DNA of 64,000 nt, from positions 347,483 through 411,482 of the forward strand of contig CAWIES010000001.1 in assembly GCA_963835215.1 (NCBI GenBank), given 5' to 3'. The DNA is from Roseiarcus sp963835215. Lineage in GTDB: Bacteria > Pseudomonadota > Alphaproteobacteria > Rhizobiales > Beijerinckiaceae. The notes under the pieces are model-generated. The model worked only from the letters and a program-made list of their open reading frames with translations, made no database searches and was not told the DNA's origin. Positions 37,241 through 47,594 of this stretch are shown piece after piece. Within the stretch, counting starts at the first letter, position 1. Each line of letters opens with the position of its first letter. Made by a program: the position numbers and the translations under genes.

Positions 37241-39579
37241 CGTCGCCGCTCCCGTTTGGCCCTCGACGCGCGCGGGCCCTTGGACAGCATTTCAAAGCGC
37301 AGCGCGCCGGCGAATGGCGCGGCTTCGACGAGCCGCACATCGACCGTGTCGCCGAGTCGGAACGTCTCGCCGGTGCGGGTTCCAACCAGCGCGCGGCTCG
37401 ATTCCTCGAAGCGGTAATAGTCCGCGCCGAGGCTCGCGGCGGGAATGAAGCCGTCGGCGCCGGTGTCGCGCAGGCGCACGAACAGGCCGACGCGCGTCAC
37501 GCCGCCGATGCGCGCCGCGAACTGCGCGCCGACCTGGCTCGCCATGTGGGCGGCGATCAGTCGGTCCATCGTCTCGCGCTCGGCCGCCATCGCCCGTCGC
37601 TCGGCGGCCGAAATGCGCTCCGCGACGCCTGCGAGCTCTTGCGCGCCGGCGTCCTCGAGGCCGCCCGCGCCAAGCCGCAAAGCGCGGATCAGTGCGCGAT
37701 GGACGATCAGGTCGGCGTAGCGGCGGATCGGCGAGGTGAAATGCGCGTAGCGGCGCAGATTGAGGCCGAAATGGCCGTAGTTCTCGTGCGTGTATTCGGC
37801 CTGCGACTGGGCGCGCAGCACGACTTCGTTGATCAGCGCCTCCGCTGGCTCGCCCTTCACCTTCGACAGCACGCTGTTGAAATGAGACGGGCGCATGCGT
37901 TCGCCCTTGGCGAGCTTGACGCCGAGCGTGCCGAGAAACGTCGCTGAGTTCGCCGACCTTCTCCTGGCTCGGCGCATCATGGGCGCGATAGATCAGTGGC
38001 GATTGCGCCGCCTCCAGCGTCTCGGCGGCGGCGACATTGGCGAGGATCATGAATTCCTCGATCAGCTTGTGCGCCTCCAGCCGTTCGGGCCAGCGCACGC
38101 CGATCAGTCTGCCCTCGCCATCGAGGACCAGTTTGCGCTCGGGCAGTTCGAGATCGAGCGGGCTGCGCTGCGAGCGTTCGAGCTTGATCGCGGCGTGAGC
38201 CGCGTAGAGTGGCGTGAGAACGCTTGCGAGCAGCGGCGCGCTCGTCTCGTCGGGGCGCCCGTCGATCGCGGCCTGCGCCTGTTCGTAAGAGAGCTTGGCG
38301 GCCGACCGCATCATCACCCGGTGGAATGTGTGGCGGCGCTTGCGCCCGTCGGCGCCGAGAATCATCCTGACCGCGAGGGCAGGGCGGTCCTCGTGCGGAC
38401 GCAGCGAGCAGAGGTCGTTGGAGATGCGCTCGGGCAGCATCGGCACGACGCGATCGGGGAAATAGACCGAGTTGCCCCGCTCCTCAGCCTCCTTGTCGAG
38501 CGCCGAGCCGGGGCGGACGTAATAGGCGACATCGGCGATTGCGACGGTGAGGATGAAGCCGCCCGGATTTGCCGGGTCGGCGTCGGCGACGGCATGGACG
38601 GCGTCGTCGTGGTCCTTGGCGTCGGGCGGGTCGATCGTCACCAACGCGAGATCGCGCCAGTCTTCGCGGTCGGCCATGCTCGCGGGGCGCGCCGCTTCGG
38701 CCTGCGCGAGCGTGGCGGGGTTGAAGACGTGGGGAATGTTGTGGGCGGCGAGCGCGATCAGGCTGATCGCGCGCTCCGAGGCGACCGAGCCGAGCCGTTC
38801 GACCACCCGCGCCGTCGGCAGACCGAAGCCGCCCTCGCGCAGCATTTCCACCGCGACCAGGTCGCCCTCCGCGGCGTCGCCAGACATGCCGGCGGGAATG
38901 AGAATTTCGCGCGCGACGCCGCGCTTTTCGACCGGCAGGGCGCGCCCGGCGCCGTTATCCAGCGCGCGGTAGACCGCCAGCGCCCGTCCGGGCGCCTTGT
39001 CAAGGATCTTGACGACCCGGCCGCCATAGGCCGGTTCTTTCGCGCCGGCCTCGGGGTCGAATTCCACCCGGATTAAAACCCGGGCGCCCAGGCGAGGCGC
39101 CGGGGCGGACTCGCGCGCGCAGGCGCGGGCGCCGCACCAGGATGCGCGGCGGCTTCGCCGGGACCGTCCCAGTCGACCGGGCGGGCGATCAGTTCGCCGT
39201 CGCGATCGCGGGCGGCAATTTCGGCGACCACCATGGCGGGCAGGCGGCCGACGGCGGCGAGCACCTTGCGGCCGCGCACCACCGCGCCGTCGGTCTCGAG
39301 GTCCTTGATCATGCGCTTGAGCGCGGCTTTGTCCTCGCCCTTCACGGCGAAGGCGCGGGCGATTTCGCGTTTGGTGACGCGGGTTGCGGACTTCGCGGCG
39401 CTGGGACGGGAGTCGCCGGCGATGAAAGCGATCAGCTCTTCGCGCGAGGGCAGGGATTGGCGGGAGAGTTCGGGAGAGGGTTGAGGAGAGGGTTTGATTT
39501 GGCGCGAGGGCTTGGCGGCGCGCGCCTGACGGCGCGGCTTCGCCCGCCGGGCGCCTTTGGACGATTGAGAGAGAGGCAA
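37237..39579 (-). pseudogene. rnr: Ribonuclease R, frame broken twice
   Basis: A 3'-5' exoribonuclease of the RNB family that degrades structured RNA. The N-terminal part from ATG 39579 carries winged-helix and cold-shock-like regions. The catalytic RNB core shows VTIDPPDAKDHDDAVHA and DVAYYVRPGSALDKEAEERGNSVYFPDRVVPMLP. The C-terminal S1 domain is in the last frame, ending at 37237 after LRFEMLSKG. Breaks are at 39111-39121 (a CG-run; +2 or -1) and at 37939 (one extra base; GACGTTT against expected GACTTT). The net length is a multiple of three, 2343 bases. Both likely consensus errors. Confidence 0.88.
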
Positions 39580-39677
39580 TGTGGGATCTTGTTATCGGGA
39601 GCGCAAAGGCGCGCTCCATCTGCGCCCTATGTAAGAGCCGAGGGCTGCCCTGACAAGTTCGGCAAGGCGGGCAGGGC

Positions 39678-39760
39678 CAGTGGAGGGTCAGTAGAGCGGG
39701 CCTCCGCGCCGGCTTCTTTGGCTGAGATGCGGGCACGGAGGCCCGCCCGACAGGGCCGCC
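39678..39760. repeat. Repeat copy upstream of the DUF4239 gene
   Basis: Copy one of an imperfect palindromic repeat. The arms are GCGGGCCTCCGCG (about 39696-39708) and CGGGCACGGAGGCCCGC (39730-39746), preceded by CCAGTGGAG (39677-39685). The matching copy is at 40629-40717. Confidence 0.75.
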
Positions 39761-39835
39761 CTAGACTTGCCAGCACTGTGAAAGCTGAGCAGGGTGAACG
39801 GTCGCAGCCGCGCGTCCTCGCGCTGGGGAACGCCG

Positions 39836-40615
39836 ATGATTTCGCACTTCCTGTCTGGGCTACCGCTGTGGGCGGAGCTGCTCTTGCTGGTGATTGCGCC
39901 GACAATCGCCGCCGCAAGCGGCCCGATCCTGCTGCGCCGCTGGTACGGCTATGAGCGACTGGCGTCCAACAATGAAATTGCCGGCTTCAAGTTCGCCACG
40001 GTCGGCGTGGTCTACTCGGTGATGGTCGCCTTTGCCGTGATCGTCGTGTGGGAGAAGTTCAACGACGCGGAACTCGCAGTCGTCCAGGAGGCCGGCGCGG
40101 CCGCGACGCTCTATCGGCTCTCGGCCGGTCCGGAGCCCGACATGGTCGCAGCGCGCAAGGCGCTGGCCGACTACCTCAACGCCGCAATCGAGAGCGAGTG
40201 GCCGACGATGTCGAAGGGCGCCGCCAGCCCTGAGACGAGGCAGGCGCTCGACGCGGTCTATGCCGCCGCCCTGCGCGTGGCGTCGGACGGATTGAGGCAG
40301 CCGGCGATATTATCCGAGATGTTCAAGCAGGTTGACGCGATCACCCAGGCCCGCCGCGTTCGGCTTCACCTCGCCACCGGCGTCGTCCCTGGGATCGTAT
40401 GGCTGGTGCTGACCAGCGGCGCCTTCTTGACCGTGGGATTTACATTCTTTTTCGGCACCAAAAACCTGCCGGCCCAGGTCCTGATGACCGGCATCCTGTC
40501 CGCCCTCGTGTTCATGGCTCTGATGGTGATCGTGTCGATCGACCATCCCTTCACCGGCCCATCGTCAGTGGGCGCCGAGCCGCTCGAGCATGTCGCCGCC
40601 GATTTTACGCCCTAG
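39836..40615 (+). CDS. DUF4239 membrane protein
   Basis: 259 residues. N-terminal hydrophobic segments (about 6-25 and 50-72) and two C-terminal ones (about 189-208 and 217-238) bracket a soluble helical middle. This matches the bestrophin-like DUF4239 family of unknown function. ATG 39836 was chosen, since the upstream frame to 39794 has no homology. It is flanked on both sides by copies of one palindromic repeat and followed by a terminator. Confidence 0.8.
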   Translation: MISHFLSGLPLWAELLLLVIAPTIAAASGPILLRRWYGYERLASNNEIAGFKFATVGVVYSVMVAFAVIVVWEKFNDAELAVVQEAGAAATLYRLSAGPEPDMVAARKALADYLNAAIESEWPTMSKGAASPETRQALDAVYAAALRVASDGLRQPAILSEMFKQVDAITQARRVRLHLATGVVPGIVWLVLTSGAFLTVGFTFFFGTKNLPAQVLMTGILSALVFMALMVIVSIDHPFTGPSSVGAEPLEHVAADFTP

Positions 40616-40628
40616 CGCGGAGCGCGCA

Positions 40629-40717
40629 GGACCAGTGGAGCGGGCAGGACCAGTGGAGCGGGCCTCCGCGCCCGCTTTTTCTTAGGGGGAGAGGCGGGCA
40701 CGGAGGCCCGCCCCACC
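40629..40717. repeat. Repeat copy downstream of the DUF4239 gene
   Basis: An 18-bp unit GGACCAGTGGAGCGGGCA occurs at 40629-40646 and again (one base different) at 40647-40664. The arms GCGGGCCTCCGCGCCCGC (40658-40675) and GCGGGCACGGAGGCCCGC (40694-40711) pair with one mismatch. Confidence 0.8.
40658..40680 (+). terminator. Intrinsic terminator of the DUF4239 gene
   Basis: GCGGGC-CTCCGC-GCCCGC forms a 6-bp GC stem followed directly by TTTTT, 43 bases after the stop codon. It lies inside the repeat. Confidence 0.6.
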
Positions 40718-40718
40718 G

Positions 40719-41388
40719 TTACCCGCCCGTTTTACGAATATCGAGCAGCGTGAAGAGCTTGAGCGGCGCGAGTTCGCGTCGCGCGACAAGCTCGGCGTCG
40801 GGCTGGCTGGCGAGCCAATCGCCGATCGCCGAATAGGGGAACTTCGGATGCCAGCCGAGCCACGAGGCGATCTTTTCCATCGCCGCTTCGATCACCGCGC
40901 GCGGTCCACGCGAGGCGGCGAAATGGTTCATCACCACCATCCGCCCGCCCGGCCGCAACACGCGCCAGGTCTCGGCTAAAACCCGTGCCGGATTGGGGAC
41001 GACGCTCATCACGTAAGGCGCCAGCGCGACATCGAACTGCCCGTCGGGAAAGTCGATCGCGCCGGCGTCCATGACCAGCAGATTGCGCACCTGACGCAGC
41101 GCCCTTGCGGGCGACGCGCTCGCGCGCGATGTCGAGCATCGCGGCGCTGATGTCGATGCCGGTGACGCGCAAGTCGGCGGGCAGCAGCTCGAGTTCGAGG
41201 CCGGTGCCGACGCCCACGACCAGCATCGCGCCGTCGGGCCCCGCCGCCGCCGCCGCCGCCCGCGCCGCAGCAAGGCGGCCGGGATGGAACGGCAGATCGA
41301 ACAGCAGATCGTAGATCGGCGCCCAGCGGCTGTAGGCGGCCTCGTTGCGCATGTTGGCGTGCGCTGACGTTGCGCTCGATTGGGGCAT
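40719..41388 (-). pseudogene. PmtA-like phospholipid N-methyltransferase, frame broken once
   Basis: A class I SAM-dependent methyltransferase of the type that methylates phosphatidylethanolamine. From ATG 41388 it reads YDLLFDLPFHPGRLAAARA, then VVGVGTGLELELLP (motif I) and GIDISAAMLDIARERV. After a break at about 41102 the other frame continues LRQVRNLLVMDAGAIDFPDGQFDVALAPYVMSVVPNP and LRPGGRMVVMNHF, down to 40719. One extra G in a run is inferred (670 bases, 3n+1). The layout matches Rhodobacter/Sinorhizobium PmtA; UbiE-type quinone methylation is an alternative. Confidence 0.75.
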
Positions 41389-41501
41389 GACGCGCTCTCC
41401 CCTGTTGGCCTCGGTTTTCCGCGACGAAAGCCGCGACGTTTCCAACCGCGACCCTACGACAATCGTTCCGGTCGCGCCAGCCGGGGCGGGCAGGCCCTCG
41501 C

Positions 41502-44396
41502 TCAGGCCCGGCGCTTGCCCTTGGCCGCCGCGGGTTTGGCCGGCGGCTTCGCCGCGGCCGGCTTGGTCGCAGCGGGCTTAGCCGCAGCGGGCTTGGGCGC
41601 CGCCGCCTTCTTCGCCGCAGCCTTCTTGGCCGGGGCCTTTTTCGCCGCCGGCTTCTTGGCGTTGCGCTCTTGCGCGGCGCAGACTTCTTGCCTCTCGCCG
41701 GCGCGTCGCCGCGCTCGGCGAGCAGTTCGAGCGCTTCGGACAAGCGTGATCGACTCAGGCGGGGTCGACTTGGGGATCGTCGCGTTGATCTTGCCCCAGT
41801 TGACGTAGGCGCCAAAGCGGCCGGCGCGCACCGTGATCGGCCCGCCCTTGGGGTGTTCGCCGAGCGCGCGGCCGCCTGCGCCACCGCCGCCCGCCGCTCG
41901 CTCGGCGAGCATGGCGACCGCTTCCTCGAGCGTCACCGAGGCGGGATCGCTTCCCTTGGGCAGCGTCGCGTTGACCTTGCCGTGATTGACATAGGCGCCG
42001 TAGCGGCCCTGACGCACCGCGATCGCCCCGCCGAGGCTCGGGTGGTCGCCAAGCGCGCGCCCGGCGTCGGCGCCGAAGCGGCCGCGACTGGCGCCGCTCT
42101 CCTTGGCGACGATCAGGTCGATGGCGCGATTGGCGCCGATCTCCAGCACGTCGTCGTCGCGGCCGAGATTGGCGTAGGTCTTGGCGTGCTGCACGTAGGC
42201 GCCGTAACGGCCGACGCCGGCGAGGATCGGCGCGCCGCCCTCCGGATGGCGGGCGACCTCGCGCGGCAGCGACAGCAGCGCCACCGCCTTTTCCAGAGTG
42301 ACGTCGTCGGGCGAAAGCCCCTTGGGCAGCGAGCAGCGCTTGGGCTTCTCGCCCTCGCCAAGCTGCACGTAGTCGCCAAAGCGGCCCGAGCGCAGCGTGA
42401 CTCGGCTCGCCGCTGACGGGATCGACGCCGAGCGCGCGCACGCCCGGTCGCTCGCCCTCGACCGCCCTCTTGCCCGGTGGGCGAAAGAACGCGGGTGAAG
42501 CGGCATTCGGGATAGTTCGAGCAGCCGATGAAGGCGCCGAACTTGCCGAGCTTGAGCGACAATTGGCCCTTGCCGCAGGACGGGCATTGGCGCGGATCGC
42601 CGCCATCGGCCTTGGCGGGGAAGACATGGGGGCCGAGCAATTCGTTGAGGCTGTCGAGCACCTGGGTGGTGCGCAGATCCTTGGTGCCGGCCGAGCGCCA
42701 GCGAGAAGTCGGTCCAGAACTCGCGCAGCAGCGCCTTCCAGTCGATCTCGCTGTTGGAGACCTGGTCGAGTTTCTCTTCAAGCTGGGCGGTAAAGTCGTA
42801 GCCCACGTACTTGCCGAAAAAGGCTTCGAGGAACGCGGTGACCAGCCGGCCCTTGTCCTCGGGCACCAGTCGCTTCTTCTCGATCCGCACATAGTCGCGA
42901 TCGCGTAAGACCGCGAGCGTCGAAGCGTAGGTCGAGGGGCGCCCGATCCCGAGCTCTTCCATCCGCTTGACCAGCGTCGCCTCGGTATAGCGCGGCGGCG
43001 GTTCGGTGAAGTGCTGGCTCGCTTCGATGCGGTCCTTTTTCAGCGGCTCGCCCGCGGCCATCGCCGGCAGACGCGCAGCGTCTTCGTCGGCCTCGTCGTC
43101 GCGCCCTTCCTGGTAGAGGGCGAGGAAGCCGGGAAAGCGCACGACCTGGCCGGTGGCGCGAAATTCGAGCTGGCGCTTGCCGGCGTCCGCGAGGATATCG
43201 ACGGTCGTGCGTTCGAGCTCGGCGCTCTCCATCTGGCAGGCGAGGGTGCGGTTCCAGATCAGCTCGTAGAGCTTGGCCTGGTCGGGTTCGAGGTGGCGCG
43301 ACGCCTCGCGCGGCCGCAGCGTCATGTCGGTCGGGCGGATCGCCTCATGCGCTTCCTGCGCGTTCTTCGCCTTGACGGTGTATTTGCGCGGCGCGCCGGG
43401 CACGTAGGCGTCGCCAAAATCCTTGGCGATCACCTTGCGCGCGCTGACGACCGCCTCGGGCGCGAGGTCGACGCCGTCGGTTCGCATATAGGTAATGAGG
43501 CCCGCCGCGCCATCGCCGACATCGACGCCTTCATAAAGGCGCTGGGCGATCTGCATGGTGCGGGCCGGCGCGAGGCCGAGCTTGCGCGAGGCCTCTTGCT
43601 GCAAGGTTGAGGTGGTGAAAGGCGGGTAGGGGTGGCGCTTGAGCGGCTTGGCCTCGACGCTGGTCACGCCGAACTTGGCCGTCTCCAGCGCCGCGGTGAA
43701 CGCTTCGGCCTCGGCGCCCGAGCCGACGTCGAGGCGGGTGATCTTCTTGCCGTCGGCGCCGACCAGACGCGCGGTGAACGCAGCCCCGGCCTTGGTCTCG
43801 AGATGGGCGAGGATCGACCAATATTCGCGGGCGACGAACTTCTCGATCTCGAGCTCGCGGTCGCAGACGATGCGCAGCGCCACCGACTGCACCCGGCCGG
43901 CCGAGCGCGCGCCGGGCAGCTTGCGCCACAGCACCGGCGACAGATTGAAGCCGACGAGAAAATCGAGGGCGCGGCGCGCCAGATAAGCGTCGACCAGCGC
44001 CTCGTCGATCTCGCGGGGGTGGCGCATCGCCTCGGCGACGGCGTCCTTGGTGACCGCGTTGAAGACCACGCGGTCGACCCGCTTGTCCTTCAACACCTTC
44101 TTAGCCTTGAGGATTTCGTAAACGTGCCACGAGATCGCCTCACCCTCGCGGTCGGGGTCGGTCGCGAGGATAACCCGGTCCGCCGACTTCACCGCGCTGG
44201 CGATTTCATTGAGTCGCTTGGCCGACTTGGGGTCGACCTCCCAGCGCATGGCGAAGTCGTTGTCGGTGTCGACCGAGCCGTCTTTGGGCTCGAGATCGCG
44301 CACATGCCCGAACGACGCGTAGACGTCGTAGTCCTTGCCGAGATACTTGCCGATCGTCTTGACCTTGGTCGGCAACTCGACGATCACAACCTTCAT
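41502..44396 (-). pseudogene. topA: DNA topoisomerase I, frame broken about five times
   Basis: A type IA topoisomerase that relaxes negative supercoils. From ATG 44396 the Toprim part reads MKVVIVELPTKVKTIGKYLG and LATDPDREGEAISWH, and the active-site region VGDGAAGLITYMRTDGVDL is intact. Then the frame changes at about 42690, 42473, 42402, 41741 and near 41695. Four of these fit one extra base each and the last +2 or -1. Zinc-ribbon CPSCGKG...CSNYPECRF and later repeated GRYGAYV/GRFGAYV C-terminal modules are recovered by joining frames. The tail is Lys/Ala/Pro-rich. The net length, 2895 bases, is a multiple of three. Confidence 0.9.
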
Positions 44397-44621
44397 GCGT
44401 AACGGTCCTTCAGCGCCTTCGCTATGAAGGCAATGGAGCGTAAATCGCGCCCAAACCGAATAGTCCGATCGGGGCGCGGAAAATGGTTGAGGCGACGCGG
44501 CGTGTCAAATGACCGCCGCGTAACGGTCGGCGGGGGCCGACTTGTGGCGGCGCGCCGGCTGGTTCGGTTCCTGGCGGGTCCTTGCCCCGTCGCGGCGCGG
44601 CGCATATAGGCTTGGCCTCGC

Positions 44622-45573
44622 ATGTCGTCAATGTCGCCGCCCGCCGCCTTCTCCCGCCGCCACCTGCTCGGCGTGGAGGGCCTGTCGCGCGAGGAGATCG
44701 TTGGGCTGCTCGATCTCGCCGACGAGGCGGTCGGCATCTCGCGCCAGGTTGAGAAGAAGCGCGCAACCCTGCGCGGGCGCACGCAAATCAACCTTTTCTT
44801 CGAGCCTTCGACCCGCACCCAATCCTCGTTCGAGATTGCGGGAAAACGCCTCGGCGCCGACGTGATGAACATGGCGGTGGGCGCTTCGAGCGTGAAGAAG
44901 GGCGAGACGCTGATCGACACGGCGATCACGCTCAACGCCATGCGGCCTGACATCATCGTCGTGCGCCACAGCCAGGCCGGCGCCGTCCATCTGCTGGCGC
45001 GCAAAGTCGATTGCTCGGTGGTTAACGCGGGCGACGGCGCCCACGAACACCCGACCCAGGCGCTGCTCGACGCGCTGACCATCCGCCGCGCGCTCGGGCG
45101 CATCGAGGGGCTGAGCGTGGCCATCTGCGGCGACATCCTCCATTCGCGCGTCGCGCGCTCCAACATTATTCTGCTGACGACGATGGGCGCCTATGTGCGC
45201 GTCGTCGGCCCCTCGAACTCTGCTGCCGGCGGGGATCGAGGCGATGGGCGTCGAGGTCCATCGCGACATGAAGTCGGGGCTGAAAGACGCTGACATTGTT
45301 ATGATGCTGCGCCTGCAGCGCGAGCGCATGAGCGGCGCCTTTGTGCCCAGCACGAAAGAATATTTCCGCTATTTCGGCCTCGATGAAGAGAAGCTCGCTT
45401 ACGCCAAGCCGGGCGCCTTTGTCATGCACCCCGGGCCGATGAACCGCGGCGTCGAGATCGATTCGCTGGTCGCCGACGGCGCGCAATCGCTGATCCGCGA
45501 GCAGGTCGAAATGGGCGTCGCCGTGCGCATGGCGGTGCTGGAAGCGCTGGCGCGGCGGTTGCCGAACGCGTGA
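44622..45573 (+). pseudogene. pyrB: Aspartate carbamoyltransferase, frame broken once
   Basis: The second step of pyrimidine synthesis: carbamoyl phosphate plus aspartate gives carbamoyl aspartate. The carbamoyl phosphate motif FEPSTRTQSSFEIAGKRLGAD is intact, and GDGAHEHPTQALLD and the C-terminal VMHPGPMNRGVEI (base 45421) are present. After VRVVGPS the match TLLPAGIEAMGVEVHRDMKSG is one frame on, near 45217-45222 (TCGAACTC against expected TCGACTC). The gene is 952 bases (3n+1). The dihydroorotase gene that usually follows is not here. Confidence 0.9.
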
Positions 45574-45602
45574 GGCGGAGCCTCCTTGTCTCGCCTGCGC
45601 GC

Positions 45603-45797
45603 TCAGCGCGCGACGCGGCGGGGAACGAGGCCGCCGAAGCCGCCGACCATCACGCTGGCGAGCAGTACGTATTGGGCGATGGCGAAGGGCAGGGTCTTGG
45701 CCTCGTCGGCGCTGAAGATCCAATAGGCGAGCGCAGCGGCGAGGGCGGCGGAAACGACGACCGTCAAACCGGAGGTGGTGTTCTGCTGGCGGTCCAT
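45603..45797 (-). CDS. Small two-helix membrane protein
   Basis: 64 residues from ATG 45797 (MDRQQNTTSGLTVVVSAALA). Two hydrophobic segments (about 10-29 and 38-57) and a basic tail VPRRVAR. Family unknown; it is a common form of short alphaproteobacterial membrane protein. The frame runs upstream to 45938 but this stretch is not protein-like. Confidence 0.5.
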   Translation of the reverse strand: MDRQQNTTSGLTVVVSAALAAALAYWIFSADEAKTLPFAIAQYVLLASVMVGGFGGLVPRRVAR

Positions 45798-46140
45798 GAC
45801 TTGTCTCCTGAAACCCCGTGGCGGCGTCGCGCCGTCCTGACCCTCGCTTACGGGACGGTGAGGGCCCTGCGCGCCAAGCGGGCGCGCTACATCAACCCGC
45901 CAAGCCGAGGCGTGGTTCCAGCAGCCGATAAAATCCAATCAATTCAGCAGATTATGGCGGCCGTCCGCCCTCAGGCGGCGCGGCCCGCTTTGTCCAGGGC
46001 GGCGAACGCGCAGCGGCCGCGTGCGCGCGCCGATCTCGAGTCGGCGATCGATCTCATGCACGGGTTGACAAATTCGCAGGTCGATATCTCTTTGGCTGAT
46101 ATCTCGTCGGGGCGGGCGTGCGCCGAGCAAAAGAGACGAA
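45798..46140. other. 343-base gap before the MFS gene
   Basis: No gene is supported. A TTGACA hexamer is at 46065-46070 without a clear -10. A direct repeat GATATCTC occurs at 46083-46090 and 46098-46105. The start of the gap has CG-rich, partly palindromic sequence (CGCCAAGCGGGCG). Confidence 0.5.
46083..46105 (+). promoter_or_regulatory. GATATCTC direct repeat upstream of the MFS gene
   Basis: Two copies of GATATCTC with a 7-base spacer (15-base period) just before the MFS coding start at 46141. The GATATC core is itself palindromic, so it may be a regulator site; no regulator is adjacent. Confidence 0.35.
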
Positions 46141-47517
46141 ATGGGGGAAGCGGCCTTGTCGATGACGGCGACGAACAAGACGGCCATGGACGACGCTGTC
46201 CAGCATCTCGTCACACAATACAACCCGAGCGGCAATCGCGTGGGTTGGCTGATGATCTCTTCCATTCTGGTGGAAGCCTGGGACCTCTATTCGATCGCGT
46301 TCGTGCTCGTTTTCATCAAGGAGCAATATCACCCCGATCCCCTGCTGCTGGGCTTGGCCGGCGCGGGAACGCAGGGCGGCGCCTTGGTCGGCGCGCTGTT
46401 GGGAGGATGGCTCTCCGACAAGCTCGGTCGCCGCGTGATGTTTCTGTCGACGATGATCCTGTTCATCGCGCTTGCGCTCGCTCAGGCGTTCGTGACCAGC
46501 GTCGTCTGGCTGGTGGTCGTTCGCTTTGCCCTCGGCGTCCCGCTGGGGAGCGACATCTCCAATGGCTACGCCTACATCATGGAATCGATGCCCAAGGGCA
46601 AGCGAGAGGTGATGGGCAACCGGTGGCAGTTCATGTTCGCGGTCGGCGAGGTGCTCACGCTCGCGGTGATCGCGATCTTCCTGGTGGCGGAGCTGCCGCA
46701 TGAACTCGTCTGGCGCGTGACGCTGGGCTTGGGCGCCCTGCCGGCCTTGGTCATTCTGATCATGCGTCACGACTTGCCCGAGACGGCGGTGTGGCTGGTT
46801 CGCCAGGGTCGTTTCCGCGAGGCCAAGCAAGTCTCGAAGAAAATGTACGGCGACAACCTCGACATGCTGCCGGACGACGACATTGACGTTCCGCGCCCCC
46901 GACCCACTGCATTCCTGGCTGAAATCCGTAAGGATCCCATTCGCTGGCGCGCCACGATTTTTGGTTGGATCGCCTGCTTCGCGCAGGGCAGCGAATTTTC
47001 GACTTTCGCGTTTTATCTGCCGGTCCTGTTCGTCACGGTGGGCGTCTCTTCCATCCTGGGCGTCGATCTCGTGACGATGTGCCTTTATGTCATTGCGGCG
47101 ATCGCGGGTTGGGTAGGGCCGCTGCTGACGCCGAAGATCGGCCAACGCGGCATCAGCATCGCCGGCTTCGGCATTGTGTTCGTTTCGCTGCTTTTCGCGG
47201 CTGGCGCCCTTTACACAGGGCACATCCAGCTCTTGCCCTTCGCGGCGGCCGCGATGCTCTGGGGTCACTACTGGGACGCTTCCAACTGCATGACAATCCC
47301 GACCGTCGTCGCCAAACCGGAATACCGGGGCACCGCGAGCGGTTTTGCCTACATGTTCGTCAAGCTCCCGTCCTTCCTCGCAATTTTCCTGTTTCCCTCA
47401 GTATTCGCGGCCGTGGGGCAGGCCACCGCGACGTTGCTGGTCGCGATCTTCCCGCTGATCGGACTGCTGGCGGCGATCTTTATCTTGCCTGAGGTTTACG
47501 GCTACGATCGCGATTGA
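46141..47517 (+). CDS. Major facilitator superfamily transporter
   Basis: 458 residues with about twelve hydrophobic helices. The family motif GGWLSDKLGRRVMF sits between helices 2 and 3 (about 94-107); the loop KLGRR is the motif A gate. PETAVWLVRQGRFREAK marks the cytoplasmic loop between the two halves, the pattern of the sugar/metabolite:proton symporters (MHS/SP-like). A metabolite or aromatic acid uptake is possible; the substrate is not shown. Candidate start is ATG 46141, ATG 46162 being an alternative. Confidence 0.85.
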   Translation: MGEAALSMTATNKTAMDDAVQHLVTQYNPSGNRVGWLMISSILVEAWDLYSIAFVLVFIKEQYHPDPLLLGLAGAGTQGGALVGALLGGWLSDKLGRRVMFLSTMILFIALALAQAFVTSVVWLVVVRFALGVPLGSDISNGYAYIMESMPKGKREVMGNRWQFMFAVGEVLTLAVIAIFLVAELPHELVWRVTLGLGALPALVILIMRHDLPETAVWLVRQGRFREAKQVSKKMYGDNLDMLPDDDIDVPRPRPTAFLAEIRKDPIRWRATIFGWIACFAQGSEFSTFAFYLPVLFVTVGVSSILGVDLVTMCLYVIAAIAGWVGPLLTPKIGQRGISIAGFGIVFVSLLFAAGALYTGHIQLLPFAAAAMLWGHYWDASNCMTIPTVVAKPEYRGTASGFAYMFVKLPSFLAIFLFPSVFAAVGQATATLLVAIFPLIGLLAAIFILPEVYGYDRD

Positions 47518-47594
47518 TCTGCGCGCGGCCGCCCGCTCTTTCGGCTGGCGAGAGCAAGCGGCGTCTTGCGCTGCGGACGATCTGGGCGTGCGCC

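Noticed and set aside
37939..45222. Programmed frameshifting as the cause of the broken genes
   Set aside because: The sites have no common slippery motif, and five shifts in topA alone are not a known design.
46065..46105. A sigma-70 promoter before the MFS gene
   Set aside because: TTGACA is present but no acceptable -10 lies 16-18 bases downstream; only the direct repeat is kept as a possible site.
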